Shown here piece after piece: positions 35,058 through 43,496 of a stretch of 56,065 nucleotides of DNA (its first letter is position 1; each line of letters starts with the position of its first letter). The translations under genes were made by a program, and so were the position numbers. This stretch comes from DASPTH01 sp046727575 (lineage in GTDB: Bacteria > Actinomycetota > Acidimicrobiia > IMCC26256 > DASPTH01). Location of the stretch: assembly GCA_046727575.1 (NCBI GenBank), contig JBKPCV010000005.1:1-56065 (forward strand), given 5' to 3'. Under the pieces are notes generated by a model. That model was not told the origin of the DNA. It saw only the letters and a list, made by a program, of their open reading frames with translations, and searched no databases.

Positions 35058-36242
35058 TCAGGCGCGCAGGTGGCGGAACGTCGCGCGGATGTCGGCGACG
35101 AGCGCCTCGGGCTGCTCGACGGGGGCGAAGTGCCCGCCGCGGTCATGGGTGTTGGTGAACACGACGTTGTAGAGCGCGCCAGCGGCGCCCGTCTCGGCGC
35201 CGGGCGGTAGATCGGGACGGAACCACGTGAGCCCCGCCGGTGCCTCCATCATCGGGTGGCGGTCGTGCGACGGTTGCCACTGGTCGCGCCACGCGTTGGA
35301 GTAGAAGCGCACCGCGGTCGGGAAGCTGCCGGTCACCCAGTAGAGCATCACCGTGCTGATCAGGTCGTCGAGTGAGAAGCATGTCTCGATGTCTCCACCG
35401 CAATCGCTCCACCGGTACCGCGGCTCGACGAGCCACGACGCCAGGCCAACGGGCGAGTCGTGCAGGGCGTTGGCAAGGGTCTGTGGCGAAAGACACTGCA
35501 CGCCGATGTGTGCGGCGTACCGCCGCTCGGCCGCGAGGACGTGGGCGCGAGTGGGATCGTCGAGTCCGCCGAGATTGCCACCGGTGACATCGGCCCAGGG
35601 CCGCTCCACCGAGAACACCATCGGGGGGATCGCCATGACGGTGTGGATGCCAACGAGCCGCTCGGCGTACTTGTGCGCGAGCTGCGACGTGAGGATCGCG
35701 CCCAGATCGCAACCGTGCGCGGCGAACCGCTCGTAGCCGAGAACGTCGACCATGAGCCGTACCCAGAGGTCCGCGGCCTTCCAGAAGTTGAGGTCTGTTC
35801 GCTCCAACGGGGCGGAGAACGCGAACCCAGGGAGCGAGGGGACAAACACGTCGAACGCGTCGGCAGGATCGCCGCCGTGGCTCGCGGGGTCGCTGAGCGG
35901 CCCGATCACCGCGAGGAAATCACGAAACGTCCACGGCCAACCGTGGGTGAGGACGAGCGGCAGCGGGTCGGGTCCCTTGCCGCCCTGGTGCACGAAGTGG
36001 ATCGGCGCGCCGTCGATCTCGGCGCGGAAGTGCGGTAGCTCGCTGAGGCGTCGCTCCTCGGCGCGCCAGTCGTAGCCCGTCCGCCAGTGGTCGACCAGTC
36101 GTTGTAGGAACGCCGGCGGCACGCCCGCACTCCAGTCGTCGGTTCCACCCGATGTGACGGCGCGATACCGGTCGAGCCGGTCACGCAGGTCGTGGAGCAC
36201 GGCATCGGGCACGTCGATGACGTATGGCTCCGGTGCGGTCAC
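35058..36242 (-). CDS. epoxide hydrolase (EHN-domain alpha/beta hydrolase)
   Basis: A 394-residue epoxide hydrolase with an N-terminal EHN domain (VIDVPDAVLHDLRDRLDRYR) and an alpha/beta-hydrolase core. HGWPW at 100-104 forms the oxyanion site, Asp179 in HGCDLGA is the nucleophile, and His371 in RGGHFAPVEQP is the base. It opens an epoxide to a diol, fitting detoxification or ring degradation. The GTG start at 36242 is divergent from an SDR, 62 bases away. Confidence 0.92.
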   Translation of the reverse strand: MTAPEPYVIDVPDAVLHDLRDRLDRYRAVTSGGTDDWSAGVPPAFLQRLVDHWRTGYDWRAEERRLSELPHFRAEIDGAPIHFVHQGGKGPDPLPLVLTHGWPWTFRDFLAVIGPLSDPASHGGDPADAFDVFVPSLPGFAFSAPLERTDLNFWKAADLWVRLMVDVLGYERFAAHGCDLGAILTSQLAHKYAERLVGIHTVMAIPPMVFSVERPWADVTGGNLGGLDDPTRAHVLAAERRYAAHIGVQCLSPQTLANALHDSPVGLASWLVEPRYRWSDCGGDIETCFSLDDLISTVMLYWVTGSFPTAVRFYSNAWRDQWQPSHDRHPMMEAPAGLTWFRPDLPPGAETGAAGALYNVVFTNTHDRGGHFAPVEQPEALVADIRATFRHLRA

Positions 36243-36304
36243 GACCCTCCAGTCACGCGCGGTCGAGCGAAGGTGGAACGGCGAATCAAGCTATACCTGG
36301 GGCC

Positions 36305-37060
36305 ATGGCACAACGGATCGACGGCAAGGTCGCCATCGTGACCGGCGCGGGCAACGGGATCGGCGAGGCGTACGCGCACGCGCTCGCGGCGGAGGGCGCC
36401 GCCGTGCTCGTCGCCGATCTCGATAGGGAGGCCGGCGCGCGCGTGGCTTCTGTCATCGCGGCCGAGGGCGGCCGGGCGAGCCACGTCGTCGTCGACGTCG
36501 CCGACGAGCGCGGCATCGGCGACATGGCCGCTGAGTGCGCGGCGACCTTCGGCGGGATCGACATCCTCGTGAACAACGCCGGGCTCCAGCACGGCAAGTG
36601 GAACACCTGCACCGAGCTGCCTGCTGACGACTGGCGGCGGATCTTCGACGTCAACGTGCTCGCGCCGATCATCGCGGCGACGGCCTGCCGGCAGTCGATG
36701 GCCGCGCGGGGCGGCGGCGTGATCGTCAACACATCGTCGATGGCTGCATACACCGCCGGCGGGGGTGCCTACTCGGTCTCGAAGCACGCGCTGAACGGTG
36801 TGACCATGGCACTTGCCTCCGACCTCGCCCGCGACGGCATCCGCGTCGTCGGCATCGCGCCGGGCATGACCGACACGCCGATCAACCGCACGCGCCGGCC
36901 CCCTGAGATCGTGCAGCAGGTCCTCGCCCGTCAGCTCATCCCACGGATGGGCCAGGTGGACGACCTGTGCAACATGTTGCTGTTCCTCTGCAGTGACGAG
37001 AGCTCGTTCATCACCGGGCAGACGTTCCTCGTCGACGGCGGCGCCAATCCACGACCCTGA
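36305..37060 (+). CDS. short-chain dehydrogenase/reductase
   Basis: A 251-residue SDR with TGAGNGIG at residues 13-20, NNAG at 90-93, Ser144/145, Tyr156 and Lys160 (YSVSK), and a C-terminal FLVDGGANP typical of 3-oxoacyl-ACP-reductase-like SDRs. ATG 36305 gives the standard N-terminus; the open frame further upstream overlaps the divergent epoxide-hydrolase promoter. It converges on the amidohydrolase at 37130. The likely substrate is a hydroxy or keto intermediate. Confidence 0.93.
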   Translation: MAQRIDGKVAIVTGAGNGIGEAYAHALAAEGAAVLVADLDREAGARVASVIAAEGGRASHVVVDVADERGIGDMAAECAATFGGIDILVNNAGLQHGKWNTCTELPADDWRRIFDVNVLAPIIAATACRQSMAARGGGVIVNTSSMAAYTAGGGAYSVSKHALNGVTMALASDLARDGIRVVGIAPGMTDTPINRTRRPPEIVQQVLARQLIPRMGQVDDLCNMLLFLCSDESSFITGQTFLVDGGANPRP

Positions 37061-37129
37061 CCTGTCCGCAAGCGCGCGATCCGCGCACCGTACAGACACC
37101 GGCAAGTGCTCAGCGTCGGGTCCGCACCC

Positions 37130-38350
37130 TCACACGCCTGCGGGCACCATGGCGACCGGAGCGTCGCCTTGGATCTCCTCCACCGTGGGGCCGATTTGGT
37201 CGATCAGCGGCTGCAAGGCCTCGACGTCGACGCCGTAGAGCTCGGCGGCGTTGAGGCCGAGGATGCGGCGAGCCTCGTCTTCGGGAACGTTGTGGAAGCG
37301 CTCGCGGATCCAGTAACGCGTATACGGGAAGGTGCCCTCCGGGTGCGGGAGATCGCTGCCCCACATCAGGTTGCCGACACCGACGAGGTGGCGGCGTTCG
37401 ATGTCGTCAGCACCCGGCGTCGATGCGCCGAAGAAGCAGTTGCGGTCGAGGTAATCGCTCGGCTTCATCGTCAGTATTTCGCGGAACGCATCCCCGAACT
37501 TGCGGGTGTTGTGACCGCCGATCCATTTCTCGTCCATCTTGCGGATGACGTCGGGTACCCACCACGCCGAGTTCTCGGCCATCGAGTACTTGAGGTTGGG
37601 ATAGCGCTCGAACACGCCGGCCCAGATCAGCACGTGGAGGGGACGGGCAGCCCACCATCCGGCTTCGCTCGCATAGATCGCGAGCATTCCTCGTCCCAGG
37701 CTGTAGTCCGCGGGGCCCGCTCCGGAGTGGGTGTGGAGCACGAGCCCGAGCTCTTCGGTGAGCTGGAACAGAGGGTCGTAGCGCGGGTCGTGATAGGCCG
37801 GTTGGTCGAACCAACGAGTCGGGATGAGGATGCCGCGATGGCCGAGCTGCTTGGCTTCCCGCACGAGCTGCAGCACGACGTCCATGTCGGGAATGATCGC
37901 CGGCACAACTGCCACACCGATCCTGCGGGTCGGCTTCTCGCTCACGAAGTCAGCGAGCCAGCGATTGTGAGCGCGGCTCCCGGCGACGGCATCGGCCGGA
38001 TCGCTCTGGGAGCCGGCCGCGAGGCCAGTGCCGAATGGTGACGAGGCGACCCGCCCCGTTCCGAGCACGTCGGCATCGGGGAACAACACCTCGGCCGCGA
38101 CGCCCTCGCCATCGAGGATCGCGTTCCTCGCGTCGGAGTCGTAGGCGGCGCGCAGGCCGCCGTCGCCGCCGGTCTCGGCTTCCCACCTGTCGACGAACTC
38201 TCGGGGGTGGCTGATCGCCGTTCGACTCTGGGCGATCGCCCGCTGGTGCTCGTCGAACTTCTCGCGGAAGCCGGGGTCGAGATAGTCGCGATAGACCTGG
38301 GCCGGCGGACCGGCGTGGCCGTCGGACGAGACGAGCAGGTAGCGCTCCAT
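37130..38350 (-). CDS. amidohydrolase family 2 protein
   Basis: A 406-residue amidohydrolase-2 protein of the DGHAG subtype (VSSDGHAGPPAQVYRDY at the start, HTHSGAGPADY near 205, GSDLPHPEGTFPY near 330). GGAGG 6 bases before ATG 38350 fixes the start; the frame extends 105 codons further but through the divergent promoter. It is divergent from the TetR gene at 38456, its likely regulator, and has a good promoter in the gap. Confidence 0.93.
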   Translation of the reverse strand: MERYLLVSSDGHAGPPAQVYRDYLDPGFREKFDEHQRAIAQSRTAISHPREFVDRWEAETGGDGGLRAAYDSDARNAILDGEGVAAEVLFPDADVLGTGRVASSPFGTGLAAGSQSDPADAVAGSRAHNRWLADFVSEKPTRRIGVAVVPAIIPDMDVVLQLVREAKQLGHRGILIPTRWFDQPAYHDPRYDPLFQLTEELGLVLHTHSGAGPADYSLGRGMLAIYASEAGWWAARPLHVLIWAGVFERYPNLKYSMAENSAWWVPDVIRKMDEKWIGGHNTRKFGDAFREILTMKPSDYLDRNCFFGASTPGADDIERRHLVGVGNLMWGSDLPHPEGTFPYTRYWIRERFHNVPEDEARRILGLNAAELYGVDVEALQPLIDQIGPTVEEIQGDAPVAMVPAGV

Positions 38351-38383
38351 CGAGCCTCCGGTGCAGTTGTTGAAACAGCGTCG

Positions 38384-38412
38384 AGAATAGAGTCGCCCGG
38401 CGCCGAGGGCAA
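38384..38412 (-). promoter_or_regulatory. promoter for the minus-strand amidohydrolase
   Basis: On the minus strand TTGCCC (38412-38407) and TATTCT (38389-38384) are 17 bases apart and lie about 35 bases before the start codon. Confidence 0.45.
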
Positions 38413-38455
38413 CTTGGAAAATCGAGCCCGCTGTTAGGGTCCACCCGTTCCCTCG

Positions 38456-39232
38456 ATGACTCTGTCGAATCAAACTCGTAAAGTTGTCTGGATGTCGACC
38501 AACCCGGAGCCGAGAGCGGAGGCTCCTCCCCGACGCAAGGTCGGCCGGCCGGCGCGGCTGAGCCAGGAGCTCATCGTCGAAGCGGCATACGCGCTCGGGC
38601 TCGAGAACGTCACCATGAAGACGGTCGCTGAGCATCTCGGTGTGAGCGTCCCGGGCCTCTACCACTATGTCCGGGGCAGGGAGGACCTCCTCCGACTCGC
38701 AGCCGAGTTCTCAGCGAATCGAATCGAGGTGCCGACCGATCACGGCCAGCACTGGGCGATATGGCTCTACGAGTGGGCCATGTACAACTTCAACGCGTTC
38801 GTGGCCGACCCCGGGTTGCTGAAGCGGTACATCGACGGTGCCATCAGCGGCGAGCGCACCGCGCGGGCGATGAACACAGCGTTGGGCTCGCTCGTCGAGC
38901 AGGGCTTCACCATCCATGACGCGCGACTCGTCTACGGGTTGGTGAGTGAGATGGCAATCGGTGCCGCGATGGGCGCGGCTCGCGAGCGGCAGGCCGCCAC
39001 CGACGGACGGCCCACGCTTGCTGAGCTCCATCGCGTGCTGCTGGGGAGTGGGGACCGCCGCGATCTGCCTCACCTGCGAGCCATGCTCGCCGACGCCACA
39101 CTGAATCCGACCACAGGCCTGCAGGATTTCGAGGATCGACTCGTGGTGGTCCTCCGGGGTATCGCCGCTGGTCGAGGCGAGAGGTGGGAGCGGATCGCAG
39201 CGGAGCTCGAGCGCTTCACCGCAGGACGCTGA
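38456..39232 (+). CDS. TetR family transcriptional regulator
   Basis: A 258-residue TetR-type regulator with the DNA-binding part VTMKTVAEHLGVSVPGLYHY at about residues 52-71 and a TetR_C-like ligand domain. The GRPARLSQE motif precedes the HTH. The start may be the ATG at 38456 or the Met 12 codons later; neither has a clear ribosome site. It is divergent from an amidohydrolase and followed 72 bases later by an SDR, which could share its transcript. Confidence 0.9.
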   Translation: MTLSNQTRKVVWMSTNPEPRAEAPPRRKVGRPARLSQELIVEAAYALGLENVTMKTVAEHLGVSVPGLYHYVRGREDLLRLAAEFSANRIEVPTDHGQHWAIWLYEWAMYNFNAFVADPGLLKRYIDGAISGERTARAMNTALGSLVEQGFTIHDARLVYGLVSEMAIGAAMGAARERQAATDGRPTLAELHRVLLGSGDRRDLPHLRAMLADATLNPTTGLQDFEDRLVVVLRGIAAGRGERWERIAAELERFTAGR

Positions 39233-39304
39233 GCGCGAGCCATCGCGCGGCGGCAGACAGCACGGAAGCAATCCGAGTTCGCGGATTACCGAGGAGTGAG
39301 CGCC

Positions 39305-40078
39305 ATGCGCGGTCTCAGCGGCAAGGTCTTCGTCATCGCCGGTGGCGCCAGTGGGATCGGAGCGGCGGCAGCGCGCAGGCTCGCCGAGGAGGGCGCGAGC
39401 GTCGTCGTCGGCGACATCAATGGACCCGCGGCATCCGAGACTGCTTCCGTCATCACCTCCAACGGCGGCGCCGCGATTGCCGTGGCGTTCGACAGTGCCG
39501 ACGAGGGTTCCGTGCACGACCTTCTCCGCGCGTCCGTGCGCGAGTTCGGCGGCATCGATGGTTGGCACAACAACGCCGCCGACACTTCCGCCGCGACCGT
39601 CGGGGTCGATCTCGACCACGACGCCACGTCGGTGCCAATCGAAGTGTGGAACCGGACGTTCGCCGTGAACCTGACCGGCTACCTGTTCGGCCTGCGCGCT
39701 GCGATTCCCGCGCTGCTCGAACGTGGAGGCGGCGCCGTGGTGAACACCGCATCGGATGGCGCCTTCGCCGGGTTACCGAACCTCGCGAGCTACAACGCCA
39801 GTAAGGCCGGCGTCCTCTCGTTGACACGCCATGCCGCGGCGCGCTGGGGGCGCGAGGGCATTCGGTGCAACGCGGTCGCGCCCGGCTTTACGCTCACCGA
39901 CTCGATGCGCGAGAACATGTCACCAGACGCGCTCGACCGGGTTCTCGCGAGTGTTCCGTCTGTGCGTCTGGGCGAGCCCGCGGACACCGCAGCTGCTGTG
40001 GCGTTCTTGCTGTCCGACGACGCGGCGTGGGTGAACGGCCAAGTGCTCAGTGTCAACGGCGGCGCCGGGATGCGGTAA
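39305..40078 (+). CDS. short-chain dehydrogenase/reductase
   Basis: A 257-residue SDR. The cofactor loop reads AGGASGIG rather than TGGASGIG, and NNAA replaces NNAG; Ser150, Tyr163 and Lys167 (YNASK) are intact. GAGGAG 8 bases before ATG 39305 is preferred over the GTG at 39296. It lies downstream of TetR on the same strand and is convergent with HxlR. It probably oxidises a hydroxyacyl or ring alcohol. Confidence 0.92.
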   Translation: MRGLSGKVFVIAGGASGIGAAAARRLAEEGASVVVGDINGPAASETASVITSNGGAAIAVAFDSADEGSVHDLLRASVREFGGIDGWHNNAADTSAATVGVDLDHDATSVPIEVWNRTFAVNLTGYLFGLRAAIPALLERGGGAVVNTASDGAFAGLPNLASYNASKAGVLSLTRHAAARWGREGIRCNAVAPGFTLTDSMRENMSPDALDRVLASVPSVRLGEPADTAAAVAFLLSDDAAWVNGQVLSVNGGAGMR

Positions 40079-40110
40079 TCGTCCCTGGGCGGCGACGTCG
40101 CACGCTCTGT

Positions 40111-40596
40111 TCAGTCGGCGGGGCGCCCCACGTGCAGGAAGTCCCGATCGACACTGCCCGGTCCCAGCTCCATGTGCACGTGCCCGCGCCGGAGCCGTTC
40201 GCCACAGTGGGAGCAGTGCGCGATCGGCGTCGTCGTTTCGCCGCAGTCATCATGGACGAGCACGACGGGGGGCCCGTCGGGCGCGGCGTAGCGATCGCCC
40301 CACACCCGGAGCGCGTCGAGGACCGGCGCGAGGTCGGATCCCTTGCGCGTCAGCAGGTACTCGTCGCGCGGCGGGTGCTCCTGGTACCGACGCCGCTCCA
40401 GGATCCCCTGCTCCACGAGGGTCTCGAGCCGGGCGCTGAGCACGTTGCGGGCGATGCCCAGACGTCGCTGCCACTCCTCGAAGCGGGTGACACCGAGCAG
40501 GGAGTCGCGCAGAATCAGGAGCGTCCACCACTCGCCGACGACCTCCAGCGTCTGAGCGATGGAGCAGGACATGTCGGAGAAGGAGGTGCGCTTCAC
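40111..40596 (-). CDS. HxlR family transcriptional regulator
   Basis: A 161-residue HxlR-type winged-helix regulator (MSCSIAQTLEVVGEWWTLLI, RFEEWQRRLGIARNVLSARL, QGILERRRYQEHPPRDEYLL). The C-terminal tail has DDCGETTTPIAHCSHCG, with three Cys that could sense metal or oxidation. It is divergent from a truncated DHA2 transporter gene; the gap holds repeated candidate operators. A second HxlR/DHA2 pair lies at 49977-52263. Confidence 0.9.
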   Translation of the reverse strand: MKRTSFSDMSCSIAQTLEVVGEWWTLLILRDSLLGVTRFEEWQRRLGIARNVLSARLETLVEQGILERRRYQEHPPRDEYLLTRKGSDLAPVLDALRVWGDRYAAPDGPPVVLVHDDCGETTTPIAHCSHCGERLRRGHVHMELGPGSVDRDFLHVGRPAD

Positions 40597-40610
40597 AACG
40601 CCAGCGTATC

Positions 40611-40661
40611 AGTTGCATGAAACTACTGACCCCTTGTAGGATCCGGTTGCATGACGCAACT
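40611..40661 (+). promoter_or_regulatory. divergent HxlR/transporter promoter with two inverted repeats
   Basis: AGTT-gcatga-AACT (40611-40624) and GTTGC-atgac-GCAAC (40646-40660) both contain GTTGCATGA and are probable HxlR sites. TTGCAT (40613-40618) and TAGGAT (40637-40642), 18 bases apart, form a promoter that would start at or just before the ATG at 40651, giving a nearly leaderless mRNA. Confidence 0.5.
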
Positions 40662-40953
40662 GACTGTGCGGGCGGGCTACGACCGCCGCTGGTGGACGCT
40701 GGCGGTGCTGTGCACATCGTTGGTGTTGATCACCGTCGACACCACCATCCTCAACGTGGCCATCCCGACGCTCTCCCGGTTGCTGGCCACGACGACCGGC
40801 GAGCTCCAATGGATCGTCGACGCCTACACGGTGGTCTTCGCGGGGTTGTTGCTCGCGGCAGTCGTTTGGCGCTTGCTGCCGGGTGGCGTCGCGCTCGCGA
40901 CGCCCGCGGTCGCGTCTGCGGCGAGCGAACACGAAAGCGAGGAGGCCGCGTGA
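40651..40953 (+). pseudogene. DHA2-type MFS transporter reduced to its two ends
   Basis: A 100-codon frame. The first 70 residues are the start of a DHA2/EmrB-type drug exporter (DRRWWTLAVLCTSLVLITVD, ILNVAIPTLSR, ELQWIVDAYTVVFAGLLL). The next residues (VVWRLLPGGVAL) resemble the last helix and tail of such transporters. About 400 central residues are missing, yet the frame is kept. It has two membrane segments and cannot transport as a normal MFS protein. The stop overlaps the start of the thioesterase (GTGA), so it may survive as a coupling leader. Confidence 0.75.
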
Positions 40954-41432
40954 ACACGATGTCGCCGATGGCGATGCTCGAGGCGATCAAGTCGGGTGCG
41001 GCTCCAGGTCCGGGGATCGCCGACCTGCTCGGCTTCACTCTCACACGCGTCGAATCCGGCCACGTCGAATGCGCGCTGGAGACGCGCGACGACATGACGA
41101 ATCCGATGGGCACGGTGCACGGCGGGATCGCCGCGACGCTGCTCGACACGGTGATGGGCTGTGCAGTACAGACGACCCTCGACGACGGGGACGCGTTCAC
41201 GACCACGGATCTCCATGTGCACTACGTGAGGAGTGTGATGCCGGGCACCGAGTTGCGCGCGATCGGAACCGTCGTGCACCGCGGCCGGCGCCTGGCGACC
41301 GCGGAAGGCCGCCTGCTCGACGAACGGGGCAAGCTCGTCGCCCATGCCACCACCGGGTGCATGATCCTGTCGTCGGGTGAGGGGCAGGACGGGACCGACC
41401 CGCGTCACGGACCGAACTCGGCGCGGCGGTAG
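40950..41432 (+). CDS. PaaI-family hotdog thioesterase
   Basis: A 160-residue hotdog thioesterase that hydrolyses acyl- or aryl-CoA. The family motif NPMGTVHGGIAATLLDTVMG is present, with Asn/His/Gly around residue 50 and the Asp at the helix start acting in catalysis. DLHVHYVRSVMPGT follows. The GTG start overlaps the transporter remnant stop and has GGAGG 5 bases before it. The 20-residue C-terminal tail is probably disordered. Confidence 0.9.
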   Translation: MNTMSPMAMLEAIKSGAAPGPGIADLLGFTLTRVESGHVECALETRDDMTNPMGTVHGGIAATLLDTVMGCAVQTTLDDGDAFTTTDLHVHYVRSVMPGTELRAIGTVVHRGRRLATAEGRLLDERGKLVAHATTGCMILSSGEGQDGTDPRHGPNSARR

Positions 41433-41452
41433 CCGCCGCGTCCATCTGCGGT

Positions 41453-41848
41453 TCAGCGATTGTCGATCACGCGAGGGAGGATCTCTCCCTGAGGGGGCGC
41501 GGCGGCGCCTGGCTCGGTACGACCGCGATAGTCGTCCACGGCTTGGCGAGCGGACTGTGCGAGATCCTCGAGGCGGACGACGATCCGTTGCTGCTCCGGG
41601 TTCAACCGCGCGAGGTCGAGCTCGGTGACGAGCAGATTGACGGCATCGAGGATGCGGCTCAGTTGTCGCCCGTAGCTTCCGACCTCGCCGAGGACGTGCC
41701 GCTCCACATCCGCGTCCTGTGCGTTCCAGTTGATGGTGATGAAATGCTCGAACCACGTCGTCACAGGTCGGTAGTCCCACGCCCGCAAGAAGTTCGTGAA
41801 CGGGAAGAACAAGCTCTCGAGAACACTCCGCCGCTCGTCGACCGCCAT
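41453..41848 (-). CDS. hypothetical protein
   Basis: A 131-residue soluble protein, mostly helical by appearance, with SVLESLFFPFTNFLRAWDYR at the start and a coiled, Leu-rich middle (LSRILDAVNLLVTELDLARL, QRIVVRLEDLAQSARQAV). I recognise no family. The ATG at 41848 follows GGAGGT with an 8-base spacer and is preferred to the upstream Met at 41890. It lies 94 bases downstream of the hydratase on the same strand and could be co-transcribed. Confidence 0.6.
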   Translation of the reverse strand: MAVDERRSVLESLFFPFTNFLRAWDYRPVTTWFEHFITINWNAQDADVERHVLGEVGSYGRQLSRILDAVNLLVTELDLARLNPEQQRIVVRLEDLAQSARQAVDDYRGRTEPGAAAPPQGEILPRVIDNR

Positions 41849-41942
41849 CTGCACCGACCTCCGGTTGCTCCTGCCAGAAGGAGCGGACAATACGTCGTTC
41901 GGCGAGCGGGCAGCGGGCGCGAGTCAGACTGCGCGAGCGATG

Positions 41943-42740
41943 TCAGGAGCGGCCGAAACGAGCCGCCACCTCGCCCAGCCCGTCATACGCGGCGCGGATG
42001 AATGATCCAGCCTGAACCGGAAAGAAACTCGTCGACGAGTTGGTCACGATGATGTCGCCTGCCTTCACGCCGAAGTGCCGTCGCAACCGGTTCACACCCA
42101 CGACGACCGGGAGAAACGGGTTGTCAAAGGGGTGGCAACCTACGACAGAGATGAGCTCGCGGTCATCTTCTGTCAATCGCAGGCGGACGTCTTCGAACGC
42201 GACGTCTCTCCAGCCGGGAATGGCATCACCGACGACGATGCAGCCGTTCGCGATGTGGTCTGAAAGGGAACCGTAGAGCGATCCCTGACCGTTCGAGGGT
42301 ACCGCGCTGTTCGACGAGCTCGCGCTCCGAAAGCGCGAGCCGATCACCTCGAAGCCGACTACACCCGTCACCGATTCCATGACCTCGGTAACGTCGTAAT
42401 TGCGTTCGCGCGCCGGCATGTCGCGATCGACCCGGAACATGATCTCGGGCTCGATGAGTCGCCGCGGCGAGATATCAGCGGGTATCTCCGCACCGCTCGG
42501 GAACAGGTCGTAGATCGGCGCGTAGAAGGGCGGATTCATCGGCTTGTAGACCGTGTAGGTCTTCCATCCGCGAATCGCTCTCTCGATCCGTTCGCTGACG
42601 GCATTGATGATGCGCTGCACGTCCTCGGTGCTCTCCGGCGTCACCTCCGCGGGAAGGCCTGCGAGAACCAAGCGATGCTCGCGAAGGGCGACAAGGATCT
42701 CAGCAGCAGATCGGATCTCATCCTCGGTAAGGCGCCTCAC
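41943..42740 (-). CDS. 2-keto-4-pentenoate hydratase / FAH-family protein
   Basis: A 265-residue hydratase of the MhpD/FAH superfamily. The metal-site ExE is seen in EPEIMFRV near residue 97, with YKPMNPPFYAPI and FEVIGSRF further family elements, and a C-terminal AGDIIVTNSSTSFF. It adds water to a 2-hydroxydienoate from meta-cleavage of an aromatic ring. This is the only clear ring-cleavage pathway enzyme here. It is divergent from the ArsR-like gene, 159 bases away. Confidence 0.85.
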   Translation of the reverse strand: MRRLTEDEIRSAAEILVALREHRLVLAGLPAEVTPESTEDVQRIINAVSERIERAIRGWKTYTVYKPMNPPFYAPIYDLFPSGAEIPADISPRRLIEPEIMFRVDRDMPARERNYDVTEVMESVTGVVGFEVIGSRFRSASSSNSAVPSNGQGSLYGSLSDHIANGCIVVGDAIPGWRDVAFEDVRLRLTEDDRELISVVGCHPFDNPFLPVVVGVNRLRRHFGVKAGDIIVTNSSTSFFPVQAGSFIRAAYDGLGEVAARFGRS

Positions 42741-42871
42741 TGTCTCTCCCGTCGATCCAAACGAGCACGTATCGCAGTTCAGCCTGATTGCGACTGCCGT
42801 GAGCTCACGTCGCGGATAGGGACAGTACCGACAGTCCCGGGTCAGACCTGCTGCAGCGTCGCCGAGGGGGG

Positions 42872-42893
42872 CTTGACAAAAAAGCTTGTCAAG
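42872..42893. promoter_or_regulatory. 22-bp inverted repeat overlapping a consensus -35
   Basis: CTTGACAA-aaaagc-TTGTCAAG has perfect 8-base arms. It includes TTGACA (42873-42878), a consensus -35, and ends 6 bases before the ArsR-like ATG. A -10-like CAGAAT at 42896-42901 would place transcription start near 42908, suggesting a leaderless GTG start at 42909. It is a likely autoregulatory operator. Confidence 0.6.
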
Positions 42894-42899
42894 GCCAGA

Positions 42900-43496
42900 A
42901 TGAGCATCGTGCTGGATGTCGAGGTGATCGAGAGCCCTGCCGCCGCGGCAGTGGCGCTGGACCCGCTCCGGGCTCGCCTGCTGACCGAGCTCGTCGACCC
43001 CGCGTCAGCCGCGGCGCTGGCCGAGCGGTTGGGCATTCCCCGCCAAAAGCTCAACTACCACCTGAAGGCGCTCGAATCCCACGGTCTCGTCGAGCTCGCC
43101 GAGGAGCGTCGCCACGGCGGTATCACCGAGCGGGTTCTGCACGCGACCGCTGCCAGCTACGTGGTATCGCCAGCTGCCCTCAGCGAACACGCCGTGAGTC
43201 CCGAGGAAGCGGCCGACCATCTCTCGGCGCGTTATCTCGTTGCGCTCGCCGGCCGCGTCGTTCGCGAGGTCGGTGACATCGTTCGGAAGGCGGGCGCGGC
43301 AGGGAAGCGACTTCCTACCATGACGATCGATACCGAGATCCGCTTCCGCTCCGCCGAGGAGCGTGCCGCGTTCGCAGACGAGCTGACTGCCGCCGTGCTC
43401 GATCTCGCCGCCCGCTACCACCACGACGACGGACGCGCGTATCGCCTCGTCGTCGCCGCACACCCCAAACCCCACACACCCGAGGAGACACGATGA
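42900..43496 (+). CDS. ArsR-like winged-helix regulator
   Basis: A 198-residue helix-turn-helix regulator. The DNA-binding region runs from about residue 17 to 75 (DPASAAALAERLGIPRQKLN, HLKALESHGLVELAEER). The C-terminal half is a separate sensor domain (TIDTEIRFRSAEERAAFADEL). No Cys metal site is seen, so it is not an arsenic or metal sensor. Its stop overlaps the start of the SRPBCC gene (ATGA), the usual pairing of such regulators with an AHSA1-like partner. GTG 42909 is an alternative start. Confidence 0.85.
   Translation: MSIVLDVEVIESPAAAAVALDPLRARLLTELVDPASAAALAERLGIPRQKLNYHLKALESHGLVELAEERRHGGITERVLHATAASYVVSPAALSEHAVSPEEAADHLSARYLVALAGRVVREVGDIVRKAGAAGKRLPTMTIDTEIRFRSAEERAAFADELTAAVLDLAARYHHDDGRAYRLVVAAHPKPHTPEETR

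Noticed and set aside
38414..38440. Plus-strand promoter TTGGAA/TAGGGT for the TetR gene
   Set aside because: The spacer is only 15 bases and the -10 is poor; the minus-strand promoter in the same gap is better.
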